The notes under the pieces: model-generated | What the model was told of the DNA's origin: nothing | Database searches by the model: none | Seen by the model: only the letters and a program-made list of their open reading frames with translations | Origin: an uncultured Gallionellaceae bacterium | GTDB taxonomy: Bacteria > Pseudomonadota > Gammaproteobacteria > Burkholderiales > Sulfuricellaceae | Assembly (NCBI GenBank): GCA_937873435.1 | Contig: CALMWM010000351.1 | Span: 1 to 12,544 of the forward strand | Reading direction: 5' to 3' | Length of the DNA: 12,544 bases | Shown: in pieces, positions 1-6,509 of the stretch | Numbering within the stretch: position 1 is the stretch's first letter | How the letters are laid out: every line of letters begins with the position of its first letter | Program-made: the position numbers and the translations under genes

Positions 1-160
1 GCATCCCGAGCGGAATCTCGCTGCCGAGGAGCTGCTGTAGCCGCTCCGCCAGCCAGGCGCCGCCGGTATGGATGCCGACCAGCGCGCAAGGTGCGGTCAG
101 ATGGGGTTTGATCTGGCGCGCCAGATCGAGGATGAGTTGTTCTGCGTCAGGTAATTGCAT
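1..160 (-). CDS. pyrR: PyrR, uracil phosphoribosyltransferase / pyr regulator (N-terminal part)
   Basis: Only the first 53 codons are in the window; the gene runs off the left edge. The translation starts MQLPDAEQLILDLARQI and continues through ALVGIHTGGAWLAERL, the characteristic N-terminal stretch of proteobacterial PyrR, a type I PRPP-using phosphoribosyltransferase. In Bacillus PyrR binds pyr mRNA and has uracil phosphoribosyltransferase activity; in proteobacteria its regulatory role is less certain. The catalytic PRPP loop lies outside the window. The ATG at 160 is inside the 3' end of ruvX (14-base overlap), so the two are probably translated together. The neighbours yqgE and ruvX match the Pseudomonas order yqgE-ruvX-pyrR-pyrB-pyrC, so pyrB would be expected next. 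Confidence 0.85.
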   Translation of the reverse strand, partial: MQLPDAEQLILDLARQIKPHLTAPCALVGIHTGGAWLAERLQQLLGSEIPLGM

Positions 161-626
161 GATCGGGATGATCCAAAAAAGATTGCAGGATACGTTGCGC
201 CGCCACTTGATCGAGAGCGGCCTTTTGCTTGCGTCCGCGTATCCCGATTTCGGCCAGATCTTCGCTGGCCGCAGCGGAACTCAAGCGTTCGTCGACCAGC
301 GCCGCCTTAAGTCCGAAGCGCCCTTCCAGGCGCCGCGCAAAACGGCGGCATTGCGCGCTCATTTCATGCTCCACGCCGTCCGCATGGGCCGGCAACCCGA
401 CCACCACCAGCACCGGCTGCCACTCCGCGATCAGCGCCGCGATGGCGGCGAAACGCCGCTGGTTGCCTTCCTCGGCGACGGTGGTCAGCGGATGCGCCAG
501 TTTCAGCAGGGTATCGCCCACCGCCACCCCGATTCGCTTCAGACCGAAATCGAAGCCGAGCACGGTGCCGGAGGGTGAGGGGTGACGAGTGATGAGTGAT
601 GGACAAGCTGGTTTTTCATCACCCAT
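147..626 (-). CDS. ruvX: RuvX/YqgF, RNase H-fold Holliday junction resolvase-like / pre-16S rRNA nuclease
   Basis: The protein carries the family motifs of YqgF: TVLGFDFGLKRIGVAVG (residues 21-37, acidic Asp26), VVVGLP (74-79), VDERLSS (111-117) and a C-terminal DQVAAQRILQSFL with Asp139, giving the acidic residues of the RNase H-like active site. The family is linked to 16S rRNA 5' end maturation and, by fold, to junction resolution. I chose ATG 626 because a GGGGA lies 7 bases upstream. A TTG at 647 and a GTG at 563 are alternatives; GTG 563 (VLGFDFG) would give the usual family length with no extension. From 626 the protein is 159 aa, somewhat long: residues 1-20 are encoded by a repeat-like sequence and do not resemble the family. 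It follows yqgE by 21 bases and overlaps pyrR by 14. Confidence 0.88.
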   Translation of the reverse strand: MGDEKPACPSLITRHPSPSGTVLGFDFGLKRIGVAVGDTLLKLAHPLTTVAEEGNQRRFAAIAALIAEWQPVLVVVGLPAHADGVEHEMSAQCRRFARRLEGRFGLKAALVDERLSSAAASEDLAEIGIRGRKQKAALDQVAAQRILQSFLDHPDHAIT

Positions 627-646
627 CACGCTTTCCCCATCACTCA
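573..646. repeat. Imperfect inverted repeat at the yqgE/ruvX junction
   Basis: The stretch is built from short GTGATGAGTGATGG-like units. TGAGTGATGG at 593-602 is exactly inverted at 637-646 (CCATCACTCA), and CATCACCCATCAC sits between. The composition is unlike the coding sequence on either side. It covers the proposed ruvX start and encodes its odd N-terminus, so it is probably an intergenic palindromic repeat that has crept into the 5' end of the gene. Confidence 0.6.
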
Positions 647-647
647 A

Positions 648-1208
648 TTAAGCATGTCCCGCCACTTCCGACAGGCTGGCGAGATCGACGCCCAGCATGG
701 TCATCGCCGTCACCAGGCGCTCTTCCCAGGGCAGGTCGAAAATCACGCTGGCCGAGGCGGCGACATTGAGCCAGGCGTTTTGCGCCAGTTCGTGTTCCAG
801 CTGCCCCGGCGCCCAGCCGGCATAGCCCAGCGTAACCAGCAAACGCGCCGGTCCTTCGCCGCGCCCCACCGCTTCGAGAATATCCTTGGAGGTGGTCAGG
901 CCGATATCGTCGCCGACCGCCAGCGTCGAACTCCAGGCCCCGACCGGCTGGTGCAGCACGAAACCGCGATCGGTCTGCACCGGCCCACCGAAATATAACG
1001 GCAGATTCGCAACCTCGGGATTTTCCAACGCGATGTCAACCTGGTCGAATAAAGTCTGCAAGGTCATGTCGATAGGGCGGTTGATCACCACGCCGAGCGC
1101 ACCGTGCTCGTTGTGCTCGCAAATATAAGTCAGCGACTTGGCAAAATACGGGTCGGCCATGGCAGGCATGGCGATCAGGAAATTGCCGGTAAGGTTGGCG
1201 TTTTGCAT
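648..1208 (-). CDS. yqgE: YqgE/AlgH family protein (UPF0301)
   Basis: The 186-aa protein is full length for the family and shows its hallmarks: LTGNFLIAMPAMADPYFAKS at the N-terminus, HGALGVVINRP (residues 35-45), YFGGPV (72-77) and GYAGWAPGQLE (128-138). Its molecular role is not settled; in Pseudomonas aeruginosa the homologue AlgH was first linked to alginate regulation. The ATG at 1208 sits at the family's usual start. It has no purine-rich ribosome site; a possible -10 box lies 7 bases upstream, so the transcript could be leaderless. The gene lies between tonB and ruvX as in Pseudomonas, where yqgE is followed by ruvX and pyrR. Confidence 0.92.
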   Translation of the reverse strand: MQNANLTGNFLIAMPAMADPYFAKSLTYICEHNEHGALGVVINRPIDMTLQTLFDQVDIALENPEVANLPLYFGGPVQTDRGFVLHQPVGAWSSTLAVGDDIGLTTSKDILEAVGRGEGPARLLVTLGYAGWAPGQLEHELAQNAWLNVAASASVIFDLPWEERLVTAMTMLGVDLASLSEVAGHA

Positions 1209-1215
1209 GGGTGTA

Positions 1216-1244
1216 ATTATGGCATATGTTGGGCGCGGGATTAA
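1216..1244 (-). promoter_or_regulatory. Possible yqgE promoter
   Basis: Read on the minus strand: TTAATC (1244-1239, 3 of 6 matches to -35), a 17-base spacer, then CATAAT (1221-1216, 5 of 6). The predicted transcription start falls on or next to the ATG of yqgE, which lacks a ribosome binding site. The weak -35 makes this tentative. Confidence 0.3.
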
Positions 1245-1262
1245 CTTGAAAACGGCGATTTA

Positions 1263-1340
1263 CCGCAGAGGCCGCCGAGGACGCAAAGGAATTCAAAGCC
1301 CTGTTTTTCCTCGGCGTCCTGCGCGTCCTCCGCGTTTCAA
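1263..1340. repeat. Imperfect palindromic GAGGACGC-type intergenic repeat
   Basis: Between tonB and yqgE, a left arm CGCAGAGGCCGCCGAGGACG (1264-1283) is imperfectly inverted by a right arm rich in CGGCGTCCT and GCGTCCTCCGCG (1312-1334). Similar 'CGCAGAGGACGCAGAGG' elements are common between genes in proteobacteria. It may form a long hairpin in the transcript and partly insulate yqgE from tonB; on the plus strand it ends near a T run at 1344-1349. Confidence 0.55.
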
Positions 1341-1355
1341 TCGTTTTTTCTAGGT

Positions 1356-2264
1356 TCAATTCTCCGTCGTCAGCTGGTCGCCCTTGGTGAACATCCAGGT
1401 GCGGGTGATGCTGACGATGTCGGTATCGCGCTTTATGTCGTCGGGGAAGGGCGCGTAGGGAGCGGCCAGGCGCACGATGCGGATTGCCGCCTGATCCAGC
1501 TCCTTGTGGCCGGAAGGTCGGCTGACCTCGATGTTCTCCACCTCGCCGTCGGAACGGATCGACACGGTTAGCGCCAGGCTGCCGTAAATCTTGCGGCGGC
1601 GGGCTTCCTCGGGATAGTTGAGGTTGCCGACCCTTTCCACCTTGATGCGCCAGTCCTCGACGTAGCGGGCGAAGCGGTATTCCTGGGTGCGCGCGCCGAC
1701 GAATTTGCGCTTCGGGCGCTCCTGGTATTTGTCCCAATCCTGCGCAATCTGCGCTTCCAGGCGTGCCGCATCGAGACTGCGCAAACGCAGGTCGGTGATG
1801 CTCGAAACGTCGGGCTTACCATCGGGGGCGACGGTTTTCTCGGCAGGCGGCTCGATCACCGCTTTGCTCTTGACTTGGGTCAGCAAGGCTTGCGCCTCCC
1901 GTTCCAGATGTTTGACCTGACCGGTTTTTTCGCCCGTCTCGGCATGGGATTGCTCCTGTTCAAGCACCGGCAGAGGGCTTTGCGCGCGGCGTTTTGCGTC
2001 GGTGTTGCCGCCCCCGTCGAGATTGGCCTGCGCCAGCGCATCGGCCTTGTGCGGCCGATTGGCCGACTTGCTGTTGACCAACACCACTTCTAGGTTGGCG
2101 CTGCCCTTATCGGGTTTCCACTGCGGCGCCTTGAAGTGGACGCCGAGCAGAAGCACGCCGTGGAAAGCCACGGAGAGGCCCAGCGCCAGCGCGAGGCGGG
2201 TGGAAATGCCCAGCGCCACCGCCAGCGGATCGACAAGAAAGGAAAGGCGCTGCAAAGCGATCAT
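1356..2264 (-). CDS. tonB: TonB-like energy transducer (TonB3-type)
   Basis: The protein has the TonB layout: a short cytoplasmic N-terminus, one membrane anchor at about residues 24-44 (LALALGLSVAFHGVLLLGVHF, with the His seen in TonB anchors), a long hydrophilic periplasmic linker rich in Glu, Lys and Ala (about 50-200), and a C-terminal TonB domain at about 203-293 with NYPEEARRRKIYGSLALTVSI and SRPSGHKELDQAAIRIVRLA. TonB couples ExbB/ExbD to outer-membrane receptors, but no exbBD is nearby. The reading frame is open to 2450, but upstream residues overlap the DUF2442 gene and look like shadow; ATG 2264 fits the anchor, giving 302 aa. Its place before yqgE-ruvX-pyrR matches P. aeruginosa tonB3 (PA0406), which has been linked to twitching motility. 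In Pseudomonas gshB precedes tonB; here accessory genes do. Confidence 0.85.
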   Translation of the reverse strand: MIALQRLSFLVDPLAVALGISTRLALALGLSVAFHGVLLLGVHFKAPQWKPDKGSANLEVVLVNSKSANRPHKADALAQANLDGGGNTDAKRRAQSPLPVLEQEQSHAETGEKTGQVKHLEREAQALLTQVKSKAVIEPPAEKTVAPDGKPDVSSITDLRLRSLDAARLEAQIAQDWDKYQERPKRKFVGARTQEYRFARYVEDWRIKVERVGNLNYPEEARRRKIYGSLALTVSIRSDGEVENIEVSRPSGHKELDQAAIRIVRLAAPYAPFPDDIKRDTDIVSITRTWMFTKGDQLTTEN

Positions 2265-2322
2265 AACGACGTGGATTTTTTCCTGGGAAACCTGGCGCCC
2301 AAGCGCAACTTGCTTGCGACGA

Positions 2323-2820
2323 TCATGCGTGCAAAACAGCGTATTGCTGCGCCGTTGGCAGATTCTTGGGCAAGCGGCTGCCCTCGGGACGCACGGCTTC
2401 CCAACCCAGGCAGGCCAGCCAGATGTGGCGCGGAATCGGCTTTTCGCCATCGCGGTAATAGATCAGCATCCTGCGCGAGATACCGAGTGCCTCCGCACCT
2501 TGTTCGAGTGTCAGGCCGGTTTCATGCAACCAGTTCCAGATGCGCTCATGACCAATCCCGCCGGCCTGTTCGATTGCCAGGTTGCGCAGGTTATCGGAAC
2601 CCAGGTCGAGTTCATCCTCGATCCACTCCACCGACCATCCGCCCAAACCCACCCTGGCTTGCGCAAAAAGCGCGGCATCCTTGAGGGCGGCTAACGCCTT
2701 GACGGTCTGAATCCATTCGCTCAGATCGACATCGAAGCTGCCAGCATCGGCATAGCTCAGGCGCAAACGGTAGCCCTCAAGCGGCGTAACGGCGGTTAAT
2801 TTGAAGTGATCCCGGCTCAT
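2323..2820 (-). CDS. DUF2442 protein with C-terminal helix-turn-helix
   Basis: Residues 6-40 (FKLTAVTPLEGYRLRLSYADAG then VDLSEWI) match the DUF2442 pattern of a small beta-rich domain. Residues about 92-140 (TLEQGAEALGISRRMLIYYR plus PIPRHIWLACLGWEA) look like an Xre-type helix-turn-helix, suggesting DNA binding. Its ATG overlaps the stop of the DUF4160 gene by four bases (ATGA), with GAGGAG 8 bases upstream, so the two are cotranslated. Such pairs recur in bacterial genomes and resemble toxin-antitoxin modules in size and layout, but I know of no firm demonstration, and which partner would be the toxin is unclear. The HTH protein being the second gene is compatible with a regulator/antitoxin role (inference). 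Confidence 0.8.
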   Translation of the reverse strand: MSRDHFKLTAVTPLEGYRLRLSYADAGSFDVDLSEWIQTVKALAALKDAALFAQARVGLGGWSVEWIEDELDLGSDNLRNLAIEQAGGIGHERIWNWLHETGLTLEQGAEALGISRRMLIYYRDGEKPIPRHIWLACLGWEAVRPEGSRLPKNLPTAQQYAVLHA

Positions 2821-3047
2821 TGCTGCAACTCCTCGAATTTATCGGCCAGAAGCCCACGATTGGCTACCGCCCAATCCAACACCTCGGCAATTTCCCGCAC
2901 GAACACCTTGCCATGCAGAATTTCCAACGTGGCAATCGCCACCCAAGCCTCGCGATCATCGTTCATCCGCACGTGGAAATGAGGCGGATTGTGGTCTTTG
3001 GGATTGATGCTGACCCGGCAATTCGCAAAGCGCTTAATGATAGGCAT
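2817..3047 (-). CDS. DUF4160 domain protein
   Basis: The 76-aa product starts MPIIKRFANCRVSINPKDHN and contains the family signature PPHFHV (residues 21-26) followed by EAWVAIATLEILHGKV and REIAEVLDWAVANRGLLADKFEEL. The two His in PPHFH could bind a metal or act in catalysis, but no activity is known to me. ATG 3047 is preferred: another ATG at 3056 overlaps the predicted -10 box, and the frame upstream to 3146 is repeat-like and not conserved. With start 3047 the transcript would be nearly leaderless. It precedes the DUF2442-HTH gene with a four-base overlap. Confidence 0.82.
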   Translation of the reverse strand: MPIIKRFANCRVSINPKDHNPPHFHVRMNDDREAWVAIATLEILHGKVFVREIAEVLDWAVANRGLLADKFEELQQ

Positions 3048-3054
3048 GGACGCC

Positions 3055-3083
3055 ATAATCGTGCAATGGTTGCATGATGTCAA
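3055..3083 (-). promoter_or_regulatory. Promoter of the DUF4160/DUF2442 pair
   Basis: On the minus strand there is a perfect -35 TTGACA (3083-3078), exactly 17 bases, then GATTAT (3060-3055, 4 of 6). The expected transcription start, about 7 bases further, coincides with the ATG at 3047. No ribosome binding site exists between, so translation may be leaderless. Confidence 0.55.
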
Positions 3084-3276
3084 GCAGGCGAAGCCCGGTA
3101 GGTCGCATGGGTGCATGGGTGGCGTGATCAAACGTCTGGCAATCATCTCGCCAAGGCTCGGGATGCCCCGGATTTCATTTCATCCAAGCTACGTTGCTGA
3201 AGGTTTTCTACAGCGTCAACGTAGAAGTAACCGGCGCGGCGCGGCCTTATCGCGCAGCATCTGTGTGACCGAGGGG
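3084..3276. other. Gene-free spacer with degenerate repeat remnants
   Basis: I see no convincing gene between the membrane-protein stop and the DUF4160 promoter. CCCCGGATTTCATTTCATCC (from 3166) followed by AAGCTACG to 3193 resembles the common proteobacterial 'CCCGGATTTCG...ATCCAAGCTACG' intergenic repeat. TTCTAC and GTAGAA near 3208-3228 make a short hairpin without a T run. The spacer is probably a junction between two separately acquired accessory pairs. Confidence 0.4.
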
Positions 3277-3771
3277 TTAGCGATCAGCATATTGCTGCGA
3301 CGGTTTGGACCTGCATACCGCCCATAAAGTAGGTAGTGCAATGCGGGTACGCTCGCCCTCTGCGAAGAAGAAGCGCGCCGCAATTAGAACTAAGCCTGAC
3401 ACAAACAGAACCATCGTCTTGCTTGATGGTGTTGCAGAGTCAGAAAGTATTGCCATGACCCCGAAGAGCATTGAGAGTGCGAAAAACGTCAAGAACATTA
3501 AGTAATCAACAATAGCCATGGCAACGCTTGAGATGAACTCAATGCAAGGATATTTCGTGGGCAGAGTAAGTTGCGCAGCAGCCTGCTTTAGAAATGACTT
3601 TCCAAATTCCTTCAATCCCTGAAACAGAGCCTTCATCTCTTTGGCCTGTAGCACTTTCAAGATGGCATACAGGATTGAGACGAGAAGAAGAATGGAAACC
3701 AAATGACCGGCCAAGTCTTGATACTCTGGCCGGATAAGAGGAATTAGGTGGATGATTTCTGTAATGTTCAT
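3277..3771 (-). CDS. Hypothetical membrane protein, about three transmembrane helices
   Basis: I do not recognise this 164-aa protein. Hydrophobic stretches at about residues 19-42 (LAGHLVSILLLVSILYAILKV), 83-110 (VAMAIVDYLMFLTFFALSML and on) and 118-137 (KTMVLFVSGLVLIAARFFF) suggest three membrane helices, with a Lys-rich amphipathic segment (about 42-66) between the first two and a short basic tail. The ATG lies three bases after the stop of the 68-aa gene upstream and lacks its own clear ribosome site, so it is probably translationally coupled to it. Base composition (roughly 35-50% GC per 60-base line) is clearly below the flanking genes, suggesting acquisition from elsewhere. A role as a membrane effector of a small accessory module is possible but unsupported. 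Confidence 0.65.
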   Translation of the reverse strand: MNITEIIHLIPLIRPEYQDLAGHLVSILLLVSILYAILKVLQAKEMKALFQGLKEFGKSFLKQAAAQLTLPTKYPCIEFISSVAMAIVDYLMFLTFFALSMLFGVMAILSDSATPSSKTMVLFVSGLVLIAARFFFAEGERTRIALPTLWAVCRSKPSQQYADR

Positions 3772-3774
3772 TCG

Positions 3775-3981
3775 TTAGGGCTGCCCAAGCTGTTTGAGCA
3801 TTTCAGTTGTGAGTTCCTCCGAACGGTTGATCAGATTGTCGAACTCATCCATCAGTGTCGCAAAGTCTGGGTTATCTGTATGTGCGGCATGGAAACGTGC
3901 CATTTCAGAAGTCCGTTTTGACATTTGCTCTAAACGCAAATTGATTTGCTTGATTCTTTTCTGGTATTCATCGTATGTCAT
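3775..3981 (-). CDS. Small hypothetical helical (coiled-coil-like) protein
   Basis: The 68-aa product is charged and lacks Cys and Trp: MTYDEYQKRIKQINLRLEQM followed by helices with hydrophobic residues at heptad-like spacing and a C-terminal FDNLINRSEELTTEMLKQL. No signal peptide or membrane segment is seen. A strong ribosome site GGAGG lies 5 bases before the ATG, good evidence that it is real. It is followed after 3 bases by the membrane-protein gene, forming a two-gene unit of low GC between rnb and the DUF4160 pair. It might be a cytoplasmic partner of the membrane protein (inference from layout). No family recognised. Confidence 0.6.
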   Translation of the reverse strand: MTYDEYQKRIKQINLRLEQMSKRTSEMARFHAAHTDNPDFATLMDEFDNLINRSEELTTEMLKQLGQP

Positions 3982-3999
3982 ATTGCCTCCAACGCAATA

Positions 4000-4021
4000 A
4001 TTGGGGACGCACCACGGTTTT
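4000..4021. repeat. Possible REP/RAYT-type repeat fragment
   Basis: ATTGGGGACGCACCACGG with flanking T's resembles the 'GTGGTGCGTCCCCAAT' sequences scattered in proteobacterial genomes, often near REP-associated tyrosine transposases. Only one short copy is seen, at the boundary between the rnb stop and the low-GC pair. The match is from memory of sequence style, not a search. Confidence 0.25.
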
Positions 4022-4031
4022 TAGCCGTACA

Positions 4032-5900
4032 TCAAGCAGCGCCTATCCTCTGTAGCTCGGCCTGTTCCAGCGAAACGAAGCGACAACCGAAATCCATATC
4101 CAGCAGGTCGACCGCCGACACTTCCACCTGGATGCGCGTACCCGGCGCCAGATCGGGTGGCAGCGAGGGCAGGCGGGTGAACAGCGGGATGTTGTCGAGC
4201 TTGATGGTGTTTTCCTTGACCACGGTGGCGCCGCTGGCGGCGACGTTTTCCTGGATCAGCCAGCGCAGACACCAGTATTTCTCCATGGTGCGCTGGATGT
4301 TGTTGTAGGCATCGTAGGCCAGCTCGAAATCGCGCACGGTGACGTAGAGCTTGTCGCTACGCGGCGGATAAGGCGCTTCTTCGCCGCGCAGAACGGCCAG
4401 CAACTGGCGCTGGTTGAGCAAGTCGATATAGCGCCGCAGCGGCGAGCTCGACCACATGTAATGCGACACGCCCAAGCCCTGGTGCGGCGCGGGGGTGGTG
4501 CTCATGCGCACCTTGCCGCCGTCCTGGGTGCGGTAGATGGCGCTGACTTCGGCTTCCGCCAGCTGTTTGCCCCACTGCGAGTTGACGTGAATCATCAGCT
4601 CCGACACCACCCGGTCGATGGGGGTGTCGCGGTTGCGTTCCTCGATGCTGACGCGCTCGTCGGCGACGCTGAAATTGTAGTCGGGGAACATCCGCTGGCC
4701 GTCCTGCTTGCCGCGCGCTTCCTTGAGCTTGCTGGCAAAACGCCACAACAGCAGGAGTTCGTCCTTGAAGGCGTATTCGCCTTCTTCTGAGAGCACGCTA
4801 TTTTCGTTGAACAGCGGCTCCAGCGTGTCGTGGCGCAGGTTGGCTTTGATCTCGACGTGGTCGACGACGGTTTCCTGGCTGACGATGGCCAGTTCCGGCG
4901 TCACTTCGAGATACATCGACAAGGCCGGGCAGCGGCTGTTTTCACCGAGGGTGAAGAGTTCGACGATCTCGTCCGGCAGCATGGTGATCTTGTGTCCCGG
5001 CATGTACACCGTGGACAGGCGTTGCGCGGCGATTTCGTCGAGCGGGCTGCCGGGCGCAATGGCGAGCGTGGGCGCGGCGATATGCACGCCGATGCGCCAA
5101 TGGCCGTTGGGCAAGAGTTTGACCGAGAAGGCGTCATCGATCTCGGTGGTGGTGGCATCGTCAATGCTGAAAGCCGCCGCATCGCTCCACGGCACCTCCG
5201 GCAGTTCCGGCGCCGCGCCGTAATCGCCGAAACCGTCGCCGCGCGGGAAATACTCGGCGAGGAAGCGCTTGAGATGGTAATCGTGCGAAGAGGGAATCGC
5301 CCCGCAATGGTCGAGCAGCTTGGCCGGCGTCAGTTTGGCCGCGTCGCAGGCCTGTTCCAGCGCCTTGTATTCGAGGGTGTTCTTGTCCGGCTGGTAGAGC
5401 ATCTTGTCGACGATTTCCGCGCTGAACTCCGCCGGCAATTGCCCGACGGTCAGCTGCGTCACATAGTCCGCCACCAGTTGCGCCTGGCGGCGCTTCTTTT
5501 CCTCGCTGGCAAGTGCTGCCTTGAGATTTTCCTCCGGCGCGGCCTTGAAGCGGCCTTTGCCCTTGCGGTAGAAATACATCGGCGCGCCGTGCAGCTTGAA
5601 CAGCAGCCCGGCGGCTTCCGTCGGGCTGGGCGCATGGCCGCAGTAGTCCTTGGCGAGATCGGTGAAGGCGAACTCGTTGGCACCGCAGCATTCCCACAGG
5701 AAATCCAGCTCCACGTCGTCGGCGATTGCTTGCGCGGCTTCCATGAACCCTGCCAGCGGCTGGTCGAAACGCAGCAGCACTTTATCCGCCTTGATTTTGG
5801 AGCGCTTGCCGTGCAGCGCTTCGACCTGCAAGGAGCTGTCGTTGTCGGTCATGATGCTGCCGACCTTGAAAGCGCCGTCTTCTTCGTAAAGGATATTCAT
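4032..5900 (-). CDS. rnb: RNase II-family (RNB domain) 3'-5' exoribonuclease
   Basis: The 622-aa protein has an N-terminal nucleic-acid-binding region (about 1-230) and an RNB domain beginning near 240. FSIDDATTTEIDDAFSV (244-260) supplies the metal-binding acids Asp247, Asp255 and Asp256, with Glu253 where E. coli RNase II has Asp207. SPLRRYIDLLNQRQL (486-500) holds the conserved arginine of the catalytic pocket, and the C-terminal 565-610 looks like a short OB/S1-type domain. It degrades single-stranded RNA processively from the 3' end in the cytoplasm. This is the RNB type common in betaproteobacteria (often called VacB/RNase II family) rather than a close E. coli Rnb. MNILYEEDGAFKVGSI is the family's usual start although no purine-rich ribosome site precedes ATG 5900. 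It lies 39 bases after the esterase gene, possibly in the same transcript. Confidence 0.92.
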   Translation of the reverse strand: MNILYEEDGAFKVGSIMTDNDSSLQVEALHGKRSKIKADKVLLRFDQPLAGFMEAAQAIADDVELDFLWECCGANEFAFTDLAKDYCGHAPSPTEAAGLLFKLHGAPMYFYRKGKGRFKAAPEENLKAALASEEKKRRQAQLVADYVTQLTVGQLPAEFSAEIVDKMLYQPDKNTLEYKALEQACDAAKLTPAKLLDHCGAIPSSHDYHLKRFLAEYFPRGDGFGDYGAAPELPEVPWSDAAAFSIDDATTTEIDDAFSVKLLPNGHWRIGVHIAAPTLAIAPGSPLDEIAAQRLSTVYMPGHKITMLPDEIVELFTLGENSRCPALSMYLEVTPELAIVSQETVVDHVEIKANLRHDTLEPLFNENSVLSEEGEYAFKDELLLLWRFASKLKEARGKQDGQRMFPDYNFSVADERVSIEERNRDTPIDRVVSELMIHVNSQWGKQLAEAEVSAIYRTQDGGKVRMSTTPAPHQGLGVSHYMWSSSPLRRYIDLLNQRQLLAVLRGEEAPYPPRSDKLYVTVRDFELAYDAYNNIQRTMEKYWCLRWLIQENVAASGATVVKENTIKLDNIPLFTRLPSLPPDLAPGTRIQVEVSAVDLLDMDFGCRFVSLEQAELQRIGAA

Positions 5901-5939
5901 GGGGGGTGAGCCGGGAGGAGCGGAACCGCGAATTTTACC

Positions 5940-6509
5940 CTATTCGAGCAGCCCGGCGAAGCGCAAGATGGTATCGATATGCCCGGCAAAGCTCGCACAG
6001 CCGTGGTCGCCGCCCGGTACCACGATCTGCCGGGCACCCGAGAATTTTTCCACGGCGCGCTGGCTATCCAGCACTTCGTCGCCGCTTTCGACCAGCAGCA
6101 GGTAACGCTCTGGGTGGGTGATGGCGGGAACATCCATGGCATCGAGCGCAGCGACGTGAGCTTCGGTCAGCATCCATTCCTCGCCGCTGTAGTAATTTTT
6201 CTGCGGCCCCAGCCACTGGCGCGCCAAGCGCGGCGCTTCCACGGCGGGATTGACCAGCACCGCCTTGAGGCCGTGCTTTTCCGCCAGCCAGGTCGCGTAA
6301 AAGCCGCCCAGCGAACTGCCGATCAGGGTGACCGACCGGTTCAGCGCCGTGAGTTGCCGCTCCACTTCCGCTATGGTGCTGGCCGGGTCATGGGAGAGCA
6401 AAGGAATCAGCAAACGCCCCGCCAGCCCCAGTTCCGCCATGCGCGCTGTCAGCAACCGCGCCTTGTGCGAGTTGGGCGAACTGTTAAGACCGTGGAGGTA
6501 AAGGATCAC
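5940..6509 (-). CDS. YqiA/YcfP-like alpha/beta-hydrolase (esterase)
   Basis: The chosen product begins at a GTG giving MILYLHGLNSSPNSHKA, the usual YqiA start, and is 189 aa, close to the E. coli YqiA length. Visible catalytic elements: oxyanion strand LYLHG (3-7), nucleophile elbow GSSLGG (64-69, Ser66), acid in ESGDEVLD (Asp144) and GGDHG with His169. E. coli YqiA hydrolyses palmitoyl-CoA and p-nitrophenyl esters; the natural substrate here is unknown. The frame stays open to 6626 but that part overlaps merR in another frame. The GTG overlaps the merR stop as GTGA, a sign of translational coupling, so expression is probably tied to the MerR unit. Confidence 0.85.
   Translation of the reverse strand: MILYLHGLNSSPNSHKARLLTARMAELGLAGRLLIPLLSHDPASTIAEVERQLTALNRSVTLIGSSLGGFYATWLAEKHGLKAVLVNPAVEAPRLARQWLGPQKNYYSGEEWMLTEAHVAALDAMDVPAITHPERYLLLVESGDEVLDSQRAVEKFSGARQIVVPGGDHGCASFAGHIDTILRFAGLLE

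Noticed and set aside
2265..2450. N-terminal extension of tonB
   Set aside because: Overlaps the DUF2442 gene in another frame and lacks TonB features; the membrane anchor sits right after ATG 2264.
3084..3276. tRNA or small RNA gene in the spacer
   Set aside because: No cloverleaf, no T-loop sequence and no hairpin followed by a T run could be found.
4830..5909. A 359-codon frame antisense to rnb
   Set aside because: Shadow of the RNB gene; low-complexity composition and no domain.
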